Source of the DNA: Bacteriovoracaceae bacterium
GTDB lineage: Bacteria; Bdellovibrionota; Bacteriovoracia; Bacteriovoracales; Bacteriovoracaceae
DNA length: 40,765 nucleotides
NCBI GenBank assembly: GCA_028101965.1
Contig: JAOHMI010000016.1
Span: forward strand, 1-40,765
Direction: 5' to 3'
The notes under the pieces are model-generated. The model was not told the DNA's origin, ran no database searches, and worked only from the letters and a program-made list of their open reading frames with translations. The position numbers and the translations under genes are program-made. Shown one piece after another: positions 8,942 to 17,642 of this stretch. Positions within the stretch are counted from its first letter, which is position 1. Every line of letters begins with the position of its first letter.

Positions 8942-9753
8942 ATCTCAATACAAAATTCTTCTAAGCTTTGATCAGTAACACACAGGCTTTTATGATAACC
9001 TGAATACTTCATATCAATAATTTTCTTGTTATCAGTCAAATTTGAAATCTCTTCGGTCTTCTTAGATTCTTCAGAAAAGATTAACTTCATATCGATAGTA
9101 ATACCCACCATTAGGCTATCTACGTTTAAAATATTATTAAATTTTTTCAATTTAAAAACTTCAGGCACCGGAATCCTATCGTTGAGTTGATTAAAGCACA
9201 CTACCTCATGCTTAAAATTTATTAAGCATCCAAATAAATTACCACCTTGATCAATACCTGGAGAAACAAGTATGACAGGTCCCGCAGATTTTGGAGTTGA
9301 CACTGTTTCTATAATTTTTAAAGTTCCACTATCAATTGAAAGTTTCAAGCACTTACCATTCCCTTCATAGTTTAAAGAACAAAATACTTTACCCATATAA
9401 TGAGAATGCAATTCATAAACCTTTCCATAATCAAAGCTAAACTGGGCTTTATGAGAAAAATTGAGCTGTGGATCCCACGGCCTTCCTATTGTACTGACAA
9501 CCCAGCAAAGGCCTCTTAAATTAACCGTCGCTCCACAAACAACATCCTCTGATTGGGCTAAAGAAATAAATTTTGTTCTTAAAATAGAGTCAGTTAGTTT
9601 ACTCGCCCTTTGGTTTTGCTCATGACGATAAATTGAATTTGACGATATTCCATTATTATCAATTTCATAGGATATTTTTCCATGTTTATCTAATGTTATT
9701 TGAGAAAAAGCAGGAGTACTTACTAATAAAAGAATGAATGTTTTTAAAATCAT
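8938..9753 (-). CDS. Exported protein with four Cys-x9-Cys pairs, degenerate RCC1-like propeller
   Basis: The first 18 residues (MILKTFILLLVSTPAFSQ) form a signal peptide. The mature protein contains four cysteine pairs, each separated by exactly nine residues: C73-C83, C125-C135, C176-C186 and C258-C268. In secreted RCC1-like propellers the blade motif CAL-x-x-dG-x-v-x-CWG has the same Cys-x9-Cys spacing, so I read this as a divergent propeller fragment with one disulfide per blade. The Trp-Gly of the classical motif is lost. It is the last gene of a three-gene operon and starts two bases after the VWA gene ends, so it is probably co-translated and may work with it. Confidence 0.7.
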   Translation of the reverse strand: MILKTFILLLVSTPAFSQITLDKHGKISYEIDNNGISSNSIYRHEQNQRASKLTDSILRTKFISLAQSEDVVCGATVNLRGLCWVVSTIGRPWDPQLNFSHKAQFSFDYGKVYELHSHYMGKVFCSLNYEGNGKCLKLSIDSGTLKIIETVSTPKSAGPVILVSPGIDQGGNLFGCLINFKHEVVCFNQLNDRIPVPEVFKLKKFNNILNVDSLMVGITIDMKLIFSEESKKTEEISNLTDNKKIIDMKYSGYHKSLCVTDQSLEEFCIEI

Positions 9754-9755
9754 GA

Positions 9756-11927
9756 TTACTCTTTTTCTAGCTCAAGTCGCAGGTTAATTTTTTGGTACAG
9801 CCTATTTATATCTTCATCTAGCCCCTCTTGAATAATTATTGTAGGTGGCTCAGATTCGATATTAGAAATATCAAAAAAGCTCGGATCATCTGCAGGTAAA
9901 TAAACATAGTCCCCTCCAGTAATAATTGAAACATCCTCAAGTGTAGACGAAAACTGAATTTGTATTGCTCCTGTTGGGTCGGGGACATAACTATCATTAA
10001 GAATGGAATTAAGCTTATCTATTTTTGTATTCACTTCTAAAAGATCCATTTCTAAGCTTAGTTCGAGGGCGTCTCTATAAGGGTTAAATTCTTCGACAAC
10101 AAAGTCCTTTCTTCTAATTTTTTCATTTTCAATCAATTTTCTTCTTTCAGATTTATTTGGAAACTGATTTAGAATAATTTTAATTAGCTCATACTTTACT
10201 AATTCAAGTTTAACATTTGTCAAAACTGGCTTTACATATCCCTTAGAATTACTGCCCCTGAAATCATGCCTTGGAATGATGGAATAAATAGGGATCTGGT
10301 GAGGTTTCATCCGATTTGCCAATTGGTAAGTTGTGCTAGTACTTATCAACTCACTATCACTTATTATCACCACACAATCATATTCATAAAAATTTTCCTC
10401 TAAGGTTTTATTAAATTTTGAATGTGACCCACCGATATCTAAGCTAGATAAATGATTATGTGCTTGAATAATGCTCTCTTGATCAATCCCAACGGCAAAC
10501 TCAGAAAAACGAGTTATCTTAGTATCATCTTCTGAATGCATTGAGTATTTCTCAGACATGATATTAAATGATTTATGAGCGATTAACTCACTTTGAATTG
10601 CCACTTGGTTAAAATAATGTAATAGGCTAATAAGTTGTTGTTGAACCACCTTAAAAGGACTAACAACAGCATTACTATTCATTGATACTGCCATACTACC
10701 CGAAGTATCTACAATGAACAAAATTTTCTCATGCCGCAATAATTTTTTTAACAAATTAGAAGTCCGGATCTCTAAAACATCTTTTTCTTTAACGAGAGGA
10801 TGATCATAACTTTCAATTCTTTTTAATAAGACCTCGATTTCATCACTCAACAATTTATCTTGAGTGGATTTTTCTTCTTCTTCCTTAAGCATTTTCAGGT
10901 AATCATCTTCAATCTCAACTTCTTCCTCGGGAATTAATTCACTAATTGGGCAAAAATATTCATAAGAGAGAATCAGCTCTCCTTTTTCTTTGGCCATAAT
11001 AGATACTTCTAGTTTTTTATTATCAAAATCTAATTTTGTATTCTCAGCTTTAATAATGAACTTCTCAAAATTATTGACCGTATATGCAATCTTAATTGAA
11101 TTTAAATTTATCTGCTCATGAATCAAGTCAAAGCTAACTTTCTCAGGAGTATTCGTCTTAATGTTTGTAGAAATTTTCTCTAAACCAACACCAAAATTAT
11201 CATCATGTATGCTCATGAACTCACCTTCAATATCTGGATCTGCCAATAAATTCTCATAATCATCGAAAAACTCAGACTCTTTAGGCAAAGCTCCATAAAT
11301 TAGCGTATTTTTTTTTGATTTATAACTTATTAATTCATTCAGAAAAGTTGAATTTTCAAACTTTGAAGCTTCCCGGCTATCGATGTCGCTCAGAAAAAAC
11401 AACACAAGTTTTGAATTTGAACGGAGAAATCTAGTTCTATTGTTTAAACTTTGATCTTCTTTTAAAAACCGTATCGTACTTTGAAACAATTTTTCAGAAT
11501 TCCACCCATCTACTCCCGCATCCATTATTTGATTTAAAGCTCTCCGACTAAAGCGCGATTTATTTTCTCTAAAGGCTTTAGAATTTAGCATTCCTCTGCT
11601 TCGAAATTGGCCATTATTAATTACCTGCTCCTCATTGGTTCCATCCCGACGAACACTACTCGTTATGATAGCGATATTAAAATCAGTCTTGATCGAGTCT
11701 AAACTTTCTAAAAAACCTTCAAACTGAGACGCAAGTTTCTCTTGTTCATCTTTCATTGAATTAGAATTATCAATTACTAAAATAATATCTAAAGGAATTG
11801 TTTCAAATTGCGAATCAGGCGAAATATTTTTTGTAACGGAGAAAGGACATATTCCATTCTCTTGAGACCAAAGTAATCCTACCTGAGTGAATATGATCAA
11901 TGACATTATTAAATGATTTATTTTCAT
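9756..11927 (-). CDS. Exported protein with two von Willebrand factor A domains
   Basis: This 723-aa protein has a signal peptide (MKINHLIMSLIIFTQVGLLW). The first VWA domain (about 45-255) carries the metal-binding MIDAS motif DNSNS at 53-57 after the strand LDIILVI, and a later strand VLFFLSDID at 175-183. The second (about 398-560) carries a textbook DTSGS at 407-411 and IISDSE at 521-526. Between them lie a beta-rich segment and a very acidic stretch (334-353, mostly Glu/Asp/Lys). After the second VWA comes a helical and beta-rich tail of about 160 residues. VWA domains normally mediate metal-dependent protein binding, so an adhesion or complex-assembly role is likely; the partner is unknown. 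It is the middle gene of an operon (8 bases after the 477-aa gene, 2 bases before the Cys-x9-Cys gene). Confidence 0.85.
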   Translation of the reverse strand: MKINHLIMSLIIFTQVGLLWSQENGICPFSVTKNISPDSQFETIPLDIILVIDNSNSMKDEQEKLASQFEGFLESLDSIKTDFNIAIITSSVRRDGTNEEQVINNGQFRSRGMLNSKAFRENKSRFSRRALNQIMDAGVDGWNSEKLFQSTIRFLKEDQSLNNRTRFLRSNSKLVLFFLSDIDSREASKFENSTFLNELISYKSKKNTLIYGALPKESEFFDDYENLLADPDIEGEFMSIHDDNFGVGLEKISTNIKTNTPEKVSFDLIHEQINLNSIKIAYTVNNFEKFIIKAENTKLDFDNKKLEVSIMAKEKGELILSYEYFCPISELIPEEEVEIEDDYLKMLKEEEEKSTQDKLLSDEIEVLLKRIESYDHPLVKEKDVLEIRTSNLLKKLLRHEKILFIVDTSGSMAVSMNSNAVVSPFKVVQQQLISLLHYFNQVAIQSELIAHKSFNIMSEKYSMHSEDDTKITRFSEFAVGIDQESIIQAHNHLSSLDIGGSHSKFNKTLEENFYEYDCVVIISDSELISTSTTYQLANRMKPHQIPIYSIIPRHDFRGSNSKGYVKPVLTNVKLELVKYELIKIILNQFPNKSERRKLIENEKIRRKDFVVEEFNPYRDALELSLEMDLLEVNTKIDKLNSILNDSYVPDPTGAIQIQFSSTLEDVSIITGGDYVYLPADDPSFFDISNIESEPPTIIIQEGLDEDINRLYQKINLRLELEKE

Positions 11928-11935
11928 TTCTAATC

Positions 11936-13369
11936 CTAGAGGTTACTTTTTAAGAAATTCTCTATCTCTGTAATATCTGTTTCCATTATATTTAGTTTAT
12001 ACTTTCTCCATATCTTCAAAGCTCTTTGTTTAATTTTTTCTTCGATCTCATGCAGGCTGTATGGATTTTCTTTTGGAAAAATAATGATTTCATTTTTTTT
12101 GACGTAGTTTAAATAATAAAATAAAGGAAAATGAGGTCTGTAAAAAAACTTTAACCCTTTATTAATATAATAATTTCCATTATCCAATGACGGGCAAAAA
12201 TTATTATTTATATTTGGATTATCCAAGCTAGCTATGGCCAAATAAGTTAATCTCAATCTAGTGTTTTTATTTAATTTTTCATTTGCTTGATCATAAAGAA
12301 ACCTTCCTAAATTATAGTCAACAAATTTCTCATATGGAGTTTTAATATCTGGAAATGTATAGTATCGATAATTATAAAGAAGTGGGTATTCTCGAGAAAC
12401 AGCAACATCACCACTTAATAAGTAACTATGATAAATATAGGTTAATGTTGTTTGAATATTTTGTTGCTTTAAAGCATTTAAAAATGCTCTATTTCCATCT
12501 ACATTATAGAAAAGACGATTAGACATAGGATCAAACGCATTTCCAATCGATTTATCCATACTCTCCGTTGAAATAAATTGATTCTTCTTTCTTGGGTTTA
12601 ATATTCCACTTACTGGTCTCTCACTCCAATCTCTAAGAGCTGTTTCAAGAACCCAGTGTGAATAATAGTCTCGACAGCGAAAATTTTTATGTTGCTTACT
12701 CAAGTCCGTATTAGTAATTGGTTTAGGGATTAGTAAAAAAGAACTCTCACTAACATGCCCTTTCCCCCAGAGTTTTGCATCAAATTGAGACTTTAGTAGA
12801 AAACTAGTTAGATTTTTTCGAATTCTTTTCTTATCTTGTCTTTTCTTACTATTAACATTCAAATACAAACTTATTAATTTAGCGTGGGCATAGAATTGTG
12901 CATTATTAGAACCTAATCTTACCGTATTATTATTTAGCTCAATAAGAGTATTTAAGTGCTTTTGATTTGCATTGAGCAACTTTGGAATAATATGTTTATT
13001 TAAAATTTGAAAACAAGAGTCATTACTGAAATTTTCAACTTTATCTTGGTGTAACCTCTGTAAAGTATGTCGATCAACCACTGATTCCAATGCCATTTTA
13101 TGGAAATTCACAAGTAATACAAAAAATCGATTATATAAATTATGAAAGAATTCGCCCTCATCCCTGAAGTCTGCACTGCCCTTATGAACCCTCTTATCTT
13201 TATAGTAAAAACGTTTCTTTCTTTCTTCAGGAATTGCGGAATTAAAAATTAAGTCTAATGAATCAGTTAAATAGCCCTTGTTTTCTGTACACCAAGGATC
13301 ATAGACATTTGTCTGAGCAACAGTATAGTTCTGGCCAATCAATAACATGATGAGAAAAATCTTAGACAT
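11936..13369 (-). CDS. Exported protein of unknown function, 477 aa, first gene of the VWA operon
   Basis: A signal peptide (MSKIFLIMLLIGQNYTVAQT) is followed by a Tyr-, Asn- and Lys-rich mature region with no transmembrane segment. Stretches such as RDYYSHWVLETALRDW and NNNFCPSLDNGNYYINKG look conserved, but I do not recognise a family. Few cysteines are present. The gene is followed after eight bases by the double-VWA gene, so the two products are probably made together. The 194 bases upstream, towards dnaJ, hold its promoter region but no -10/-35 pair that I would assign. Confidence 0.75.
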   Translation of the reverse strand: MSKIFLIMLLIGQNYTVAQTNVYDPWCTENKGYLTDSLDLIFNSAIPEERKKRFYYKDKRVHKGSADFRDEGEFFHNLYNRFFVLLVNFHKMALESVVDRHTLQRLHQDKVENFSNDSCFQILNKHIIPKLLNANQKHLNTLIELNNNTVRLGSNNAQFYAHAKLISLYLNVNSKKRQDKKRIRKNLTSFLLKSQFDAKLWGKGHVSESSFLLIPKPITNTDLSKQHKNFRCRDYYSHWVLETALRDWSERPVSGILNPRKKNQFISTESMDKSIGNAFDPMSNRLFYNVDGNRAFLNALKQQNIQTTLTYIYHSYLLSGDVAVSREYPLLYNYRYYTFPDIKTPYEKFVDYNLGRFLYDQANEKLNKNTRLRLTYLAIASLDNPNINNNFCPSLDNGNYYINKGLKFFYRPHFPLFYYLNYVKKNEIIIFPKENPYSLHEIEEKIKQRALKIWRKYKLNIMETDITEIENFLKSNL

Positions 13370-13563
13370 AATGCCTCTAATTAAAATAAAAAAACTAAAA
13401 CCTTAGGAGCGATGACAGTTTAGCTGTACATTAATTTTGAGGTAGAGGTAATGCTCTTCTTGAAAAAATTACTGTGTAACAAGCTAATAGAAGCCTGTTT
13501 ATCTAACATTAAGTTAAGAAATATTGAATTTAAGTTAATAAAAAGAAAAAGTTTAAAAGTAAG

Positions 13564-14634
13564 CTATACGAAGAAATCTTTAACTTTCTCCAGAAATCCC
13601 TTACTCATCGGATGACAAGCATGGTTATCAAATTCAGAAAGTTTTTCGAAAAGCTCTTTTTGTTCAGTAGATAATTTAGAGGGAGTTTCAACCATAATAT
13701 TGATAATTTGATCGCCAAAACCATGGCCACCAAGCTTTGCGATACCTTTATTTTTTAATCTCATTTTCTTTTGTGATTGGGTTCCCGCTGGAACTGAAAC
13801 CTCAACCTTTCCGGCCAGTGTTGGTACTTCAACTGAGGCACCTAAAGCAGCTTGAGAAAAGCTAATAGGTACGTCACAAATCACATCAAAATGCTCTCTT
13901 TCAAAAAATGTATGCTCTGTTACTCGCACTAAAACATACAGGTCACCACTAGGTCCGCCATTTAGTCCGGGTCCACCTTCTCGAGATAGTTTTAATCGTT
14001 GACCATCATCGATCCCTGCAGGAATTTTAACTTCTAGTTTGCTGGTTTTTCTTTCGGTTTCGACTGCCGTTCCTAATCCCTGGCAGGTTGGACAAGTTTG
14101 AGCAATAGTAAAAAAGCCTTGCTGGCGACGAATTTCACCGGCCCCGCCACAACTTGAACATGTAGTAGGAGTGGTTCCTTCTTTAATAATATTTTTAGTA
14201 ATATTAACTTCTTTTTCAATTCCAAAAGCTGCTTCTTCAAAAGTGATGTCCACTGTTACTTGTAGATCTTCTCCGGCCATTGCACGAGGTCCACCTCGAC
14301 TACGTCCACCGCGGGCTCTACCGCCACCGCCGCCAAACATATCTCCAAATAAATCACCAAAAATGTCACCTAGATCTCCAAAGTCTCCTGAAAATCCGCC
14401 TCCAGCTTGTCCATCAACTCCAGCATGACCAAATTGATCATAACGCTGTTTTTTATTCTCATCTAAGAGAACTTGAGCAGCTTCTGAAGCCTCTTTGAAT
14501 TTCGCTTCACCATCAGGCCCAGGGTTTCTATCAGGATGATATTTAAGGGCTAACTTTCGATAAGCTTTCTTAATTTCATCTTTAGAAGCAGTTTTGGAGA
14601 CACCTAGAATTTCGTAAAAATCGCGTTTTGACAT
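13564..14634 (-). CDS. dnaJ: Chaperone DnaJ with only two CxxCxGxG motifs
   Basis: This is the Hsp40 co-chaperone that delivers unfolded proteins to DnaK and stimulates its ATPase. Residues 1-70 are a J domain with HPD at 33-35. Residues about 72-118 are Gly/Phe/Asp- and Arg-rich (the G/F linker). The two C-terminal substrate-binding domains follow at about 196-335. The zinc region is reduced: CSSCGGAG (159-166) and CPTCQGLG (181-188) align with motifs 2 and 3 of E. coli DnaJ, including the conserved QGFF between them. The positions of motifs 1 and 4 read NIIKEGTTPTT and VETERKTSK and have no cysteine. Zinc centre II would be intact and centre I absent. The length (356 aa) is slightly short for the family. 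The gene is last in grpE-dnaK-dnaJ, 86 bases after dnaK and beyond a hairpin. Confidence 0.95.
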   Translation of the reverse strand: MSKRDFYEILGVSKTASKDEIKKAYRKLALKYHPDRNPGPDGEAKFKEASEAAQVLLDENKKQRYDQFGHAGVDGQAGGGFSGDFGDLGDIFGDLFGDMFGGGGGRARGGRSRGGPRAMAGEDLQVTVDITFEEAAFGIEKEVNITKNIIKEGTTPTTCSSCGGAGEIRRQQGFFTIAQTCPTCQGLGTAVETERKTSKLEVKIPAGIDDGQRLKLSREGGPGLNGGPSGDLYVLVRVTEHTFFEREHFDVICDVPISFSQAALGASVEVPTLAGKVEVSVPAGTQSQKKMRLKNKGIAKLGGHGFGDQIINIMVETPSKLSTEQKELFEKLSEFDNHACHPMSKGFLEKVKDFFV

Positions 14635-14672
14635 ATATTTAATCTTTGTTGGTTTAAAATAACCTTAGCAGC

Positions 14673-14708
14673 AAAAAATAAGGTGAGAAAGCCAGAACTT
14701 TCTCACCT
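14673..14708 (-). terminator. Intrinsic terminator or attenuator between dnaK and dnaJ
   Basis: Just after the dnaK stop codon, AGGTGAGAAAG and CTTTCTCACCT (14698-14708 and 14681-14691 on the minus strand) form a perfect 11-bp stem with a six-base loop. On the minus strand it is followed at once by a T-rich run (TTATTTTTT, 14672-14680). This is the classical layout of a rho-independent terminator. It would make most transcripts end after dnaK and so lower the dnaJ level, or it could act as an mRNA-stabilising hairpin. Confidence 0.7.
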
Positions 14709-14720
14709 CAAGTATTTTAA

Positions 14721-16661
14721 TTAAACTTCTTTAAAATCAGCATCAACAACATCGTCATCTCCGCCTTTTTTCTTATTCGCATCTGCATTTGCCTCTGGCC
14801 CAGGTCCGGCACCTTCAGCTCCCGCGGCACCAGCTTCTTCTCCAGGAGCAGCTCCCGGCTGTCCATACATCTGGCTAGCTAGCGAATGAGAAATATTTTG
14901 TAGTCTCTCTGTAGCCGCTTTTAGTTCATCTAGGCTTTCTGAATTAAGTTTAGACTTAGCTTCTGTAAGAGCCCCTTCAAGTTCAGTTTTCTTATCCGCT
15001 GGAATTTTATCTCCTGCTTCCCCTAGAGCTTTTTCAGTTGCAAAAACTAAAGAGTCTAAGTTATTTTTAGCATCGACTAGCTCACGTTTTTTACCATCAG
15101 CTTCTCGATTAGCCTCAGCATCTTTTACCATTGTCTGAATTTCTTCTTCCGTTAAGCCTGAACCAGAAGTGATCACGATATCTTGTTTCTTATTGGTAGC
15201 TTTATCGATAGCCGATACATTAATGATCCCGTTAGCATCGATATCAAAAGTAACTTCAACTTGAGGAACACCTCGAGCCGCTGGAGCAATTCCAGTCAGA
15301 TCAAATCGTCCTAAAGTTTTATTATCGTTAGAAAATTCTCTTTCACCTTGAAGCACGTGAATACTAACAGCTGGCTGATTATCTTGAGCCGTTGAAAACA
15401 CTTGTGATTTCTTCGCCGGAATAGTCGTATTCTTCTCAATAATCTTAGTCATAACTCCACCAAGAGTTTCGATCCCAAGAGAAAGAGGTGTAACGTCAAG
15501 AAGAAGAACATCTTTAACATCTCCAGCAAGAACTCCACCCTGGATAGCTGCACCAGCGGCAACAACTTCGTCAGGATTAACACCTTTAGAAGGTTCTTTA
15601 CCAAATATTTCTTTTACCTTAGCTTGAACTGCTGGAATACGAGTTGATCCACCAACTAAGATAATTTCGTGAATTTCATTTTTATCTAAACCTGAATCAT
15701 CGATACAAGTTAAACAAGGCTTCGAAAGTCCATCAATATATTTAGAGATTAGTTCTTCAAACTTTGCTCGTGTTAAATTTAAGTTTAAGTGTTTCGGTCC
15801 TGATTGATCAGCAGTAATAAAAGGAAGATTGATTTCAGACTGAGTCGCCGTTGATAATTCATGCTTCGCTTTCTCTGCAGCTTCTTTTAGCCTCTGAAGT
15901 GCCATTTGATCTTTTCGAAGGTCCACTGAGTTTTCTTTTTTAAATTCATCGGCCATCCAGTTGATAACTTCTTCATCAAAGTTTTCACCACCAAGGAAAG
16001 TATCACCATTAGTTGCCTTAACTTCGAAAACACCATCACCAGTGATCTCAAGAATAGAGATATCAAAAGTTCCACCACCAAGATCGAAAACCGCGATATT
16101 TTTATCTTTTTTCTGATCAAGTCCGTATGCCAAAGCCGCTGCAGTTGGTTCGTTAATTATTCTTTTAACTTCAAGGCCAGCAATTTTACCAGCATCTTTG
16201 GTTGCTTGTCTTTGAGCATCGTTAAAATATGCAGGAACTGTAATAACTGCTTCAGTTACTTTTGTTCCCAAGTAGTCTTCCGCTGATGCTTTCATTTTTT
16301 CCAAAACAGAAGCTGAGATTTCTTGAGGAGAAAGCTCTTTACCATCCATTTTAATCCAAGCATCGCCATTCTTATTAGCGAAAATGTCGAAGGGAGCAAC
16401 TCTCGTGAAATCTTGAGATTCAGCATCAGTAAACTTTCGACCAATTAACCTTTTTACTCCGTAAAGAGTTTTATTAGGATTTGTAACCGCTTGTCTTTTA
16501 GCCACTTGACCAACTAACTTATCTCCGTTCTTCGCATAAGCGACTACAGAAGGAGTTGTATTGTGTCCTTCAGCATTTTGAACGATTTTGTATTTTCCAT
16601 TTTCAAATACAGATACACACGAATTCGTGGTTCCTAAGTCAATTCCAATAATTTTACTCAT
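14721..16661 (-). CDS. dnaK: Molecular chaperone DnaK (Hsp70)
   Basis: This is the ATP-dependent cytoplasmic chaperone. The actin-like nucleotide-binding domain begins with the phosphate-binding motif [10 protein letters not shown] (residues 4-13) and contains [25 protein letters not shown] and DLGGGTFD. The substrate-binding domain (about 390-505) holds [14 protein letters not shown], and the helical lid follows. The C-terminus is a Gly/Ala/Pro/Glu-rich tail ending in [11 protein letters not shown], matching the usual DnaK tail. The length of 646 aa is normal. The ATG at 16661 is preceded by a good ribosome binding site (AGGAGC). It lies 32 bases after grpE and before the terminator-like hairpin at 14673-14708. 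Confidence 0.98.
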   Translation of the reverse strand: MSKIIGIDLGTTNSCVSVFENGKYKIVQNAEGHNTTPSVVAYAKNGDKLVGQVAKRQAVTNPNKTLYGVKRLIGRKFTDAESQDFTRVAPFDIFANKNGDAWIKMDGKELSPQEISASVLEKMKASAEDYLGTKVTEAVITVPAYFNDAQRQATKDAGKIAGLEVKRIINEPTAAALAYGLDQKKDKNIAVFDLGGGTFDISILEITGDGVFEVKATNGDTFLGGENFDEEVINWMADEFKKENSVDLRKDQMALQRLKEAAEKAKHELSTATQSEINLPFITADQSGPKHLNLNLTRAKFEELISKYIDGLSKPCLTCIDDSGLDKNEIHEIILVGGSTRIPAVQAKVKEIFGKEPSKGVNPDEVVAAGAAIQGGVLAGDVKDVLLLDVTPLSLGIETLGGVMTKIIEKNTTIPAKKSQVFSTAQDNQPAVSIHVLQGEREFSNDNKTLGRFDLTGIAPAARGVPQVEVTFDIDANGIINVSAIDKATNKKQDIVITSGSGLTEEEIQTMVKDAEANREADGKKRELVDAKNNLDSLVFATEKALGEAGDKIPADKKTELEGALTEAKSKLNSESLDELKAATERLQNISHSLASQMYGQPGAAPGEEAGAAGAEGAGPGPEANADANKKKGGDDDVVDADFKEV

Positions 16662-16693
16662 ATTTTGCTCCTTTGATTTTATTCAAATTTTTA

Positions 16694-17317
16694 TTATTTA
16701 TTTTCTTCATCATCTTTTTGATTAACAATAACTTTTGCCTCTCTTAGCAAACGATCATTGATCATAAAACCATTCATGGAAACTTCTAATATTTCCATTT
16801 CCTTTTTATTTTCAACAAATTTTTTGCCTAAAGCCTCATGAAAGTTAGGATCAAACTCTTTACCTAAGCAATCAAGTTTCTTTAAACCATAATTACCAAG
16901 AACTTCCATAAATTGATTTGCAATCATATCGATTCCAAACACAATATTTTTCATTTTTTCATCTGGATCATTTCTTAAAGCATTAACTGTTCTTTCAAAG
17001 TTGTCTTGCACATCGATTAAATCTCTCAGGATATTTTCATTCGAATATTTAATATAGTTGCTACGCTCTTTTTCTGAACGTTTCTTCAAATTATCCATTT
17101 CCGCTGCCAAATAAAAGTATTTGGATTTAAACTCATCTAACTCTTTTTGAGTTTTAATAAGAAGGCTCTCAGGAGTTGCCTCCTCCTCTGCTTCATCTTC
17201 TTCTACTGCTGTAGTTTCAATCTCCTCAGTCTCATCTGAAGATTTAGCTGATTCAGTTTTCACGGGAATCTCTGTTTCTCCCTGTTCCTTCTTCAACTCT
17301 AAATTTTCCTGATCCAT
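16694..17317 (-). CDS. grpE: GrpE, nucleotide exchange factor of DnaK
   Basis: GrpE releases ADP from DnaK. The first 50 residues are acidic and disordered (Glu/Thr-rich). Residues about 50-110 form the long dimerising helix (FYLAAEMDNLKKRSEKER). The beta domain carries the family pattern FDPNFHEALG (near residue 150) and ends in LLREAKVIVN. The length of 207 aa is typical. The start is supported by GAGG a few bases upstream. It is the first gene of grpE-dnaK-dnaJ, an order common in proteobacteria. Confidence 0.95.
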   Translation of the reverse strand: MDQENLELKKEQGETEIPVKTESAKSSDETEEIETTAVEEDEAEEEATPESLLIKTQKELDEFKSKYFYLAAEMDNLKKRSEKERSNYIKYSNENILRDLIDVQDNFERTVNALRNDPDEKMKNIVFGIDMIANQFMEVLGNYGLKKLDCLGKEFDPNFHEALGKKFVENKKEMEILEVSMNGFMINDRLLREAKVIVNQKDDEENK

Positions 17318-17360
17318 TGTTATCCTCTTTAAATCATGCGTTAAATGCTCTTCCGAATGT

Positions 17361-17388
17361 AAGATAAGATCAGTAAAAGTTATGTCAA
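17361..17388 (-). promoter_or_regulatory. Candidate sigma70-type promoter of grpE-dnaK-dnaJ
   Basis: On the minus strand a perfect TTGACA (17383-17388) is followed after 16 bases by TATCTT (17361-17366). It lies 44 bases before the grpE ATG. No CIRCE inverted repeat (TTAGCACTC/GAGTGCTAA) and no sigma32-type CCCCAT -10 is visible in the upstream region, so the heat-shock control of the operon is not explained by the sequence. Confidence 0.5.
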
Positions 17389-17642
17389 TGCTTGTGACAA
17401 TAAAAATATTTGATTCAATATCATATTATTTCGGGCAGTTACCTGCGAATATTGGGTAAATTCTAAGATAACTATAAATTAGAATAAATCGAATATCGAC
17501 TCTTCCTCAGCAACAAATACTGACCATGAAACTTATACTCGTTTTGTATAAAAAATGCACATTAGCGAATCTTGATTCCCCTTCCCATTCACGAGTGATA
17601 ATTCTTCTTTCCTTAAGATTAACCATTAACGAATAGAGTTCT
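17389..17642. other. Intergenic region between the divergent grpE and 17643 genes
   Basis: The gene-free gap between grpE and the next gene is 325 bases (17318-17642). Besides the grpE promoter I see a small imperfect dyad GTTACCTGC...GGGTAA around 17438-17461 and a short TTGTGACAA near 17392-17400. These are weak and may be chance. No ORF, RNA gene or terminator can be supported. A promoter for the plus-strand gene must lie here, but no pair of hexamers is convincing. Confidence 0.4.

Noticed and set aside
14171-14498. Plus-strand Pro-rich or Leu-rich ORFs opposite dnaJ
   Set aside because: They are the antisense shadow of the Gly/Phe-rich linker of DnaJ, with no ribosome binding site and no protein-like composition.
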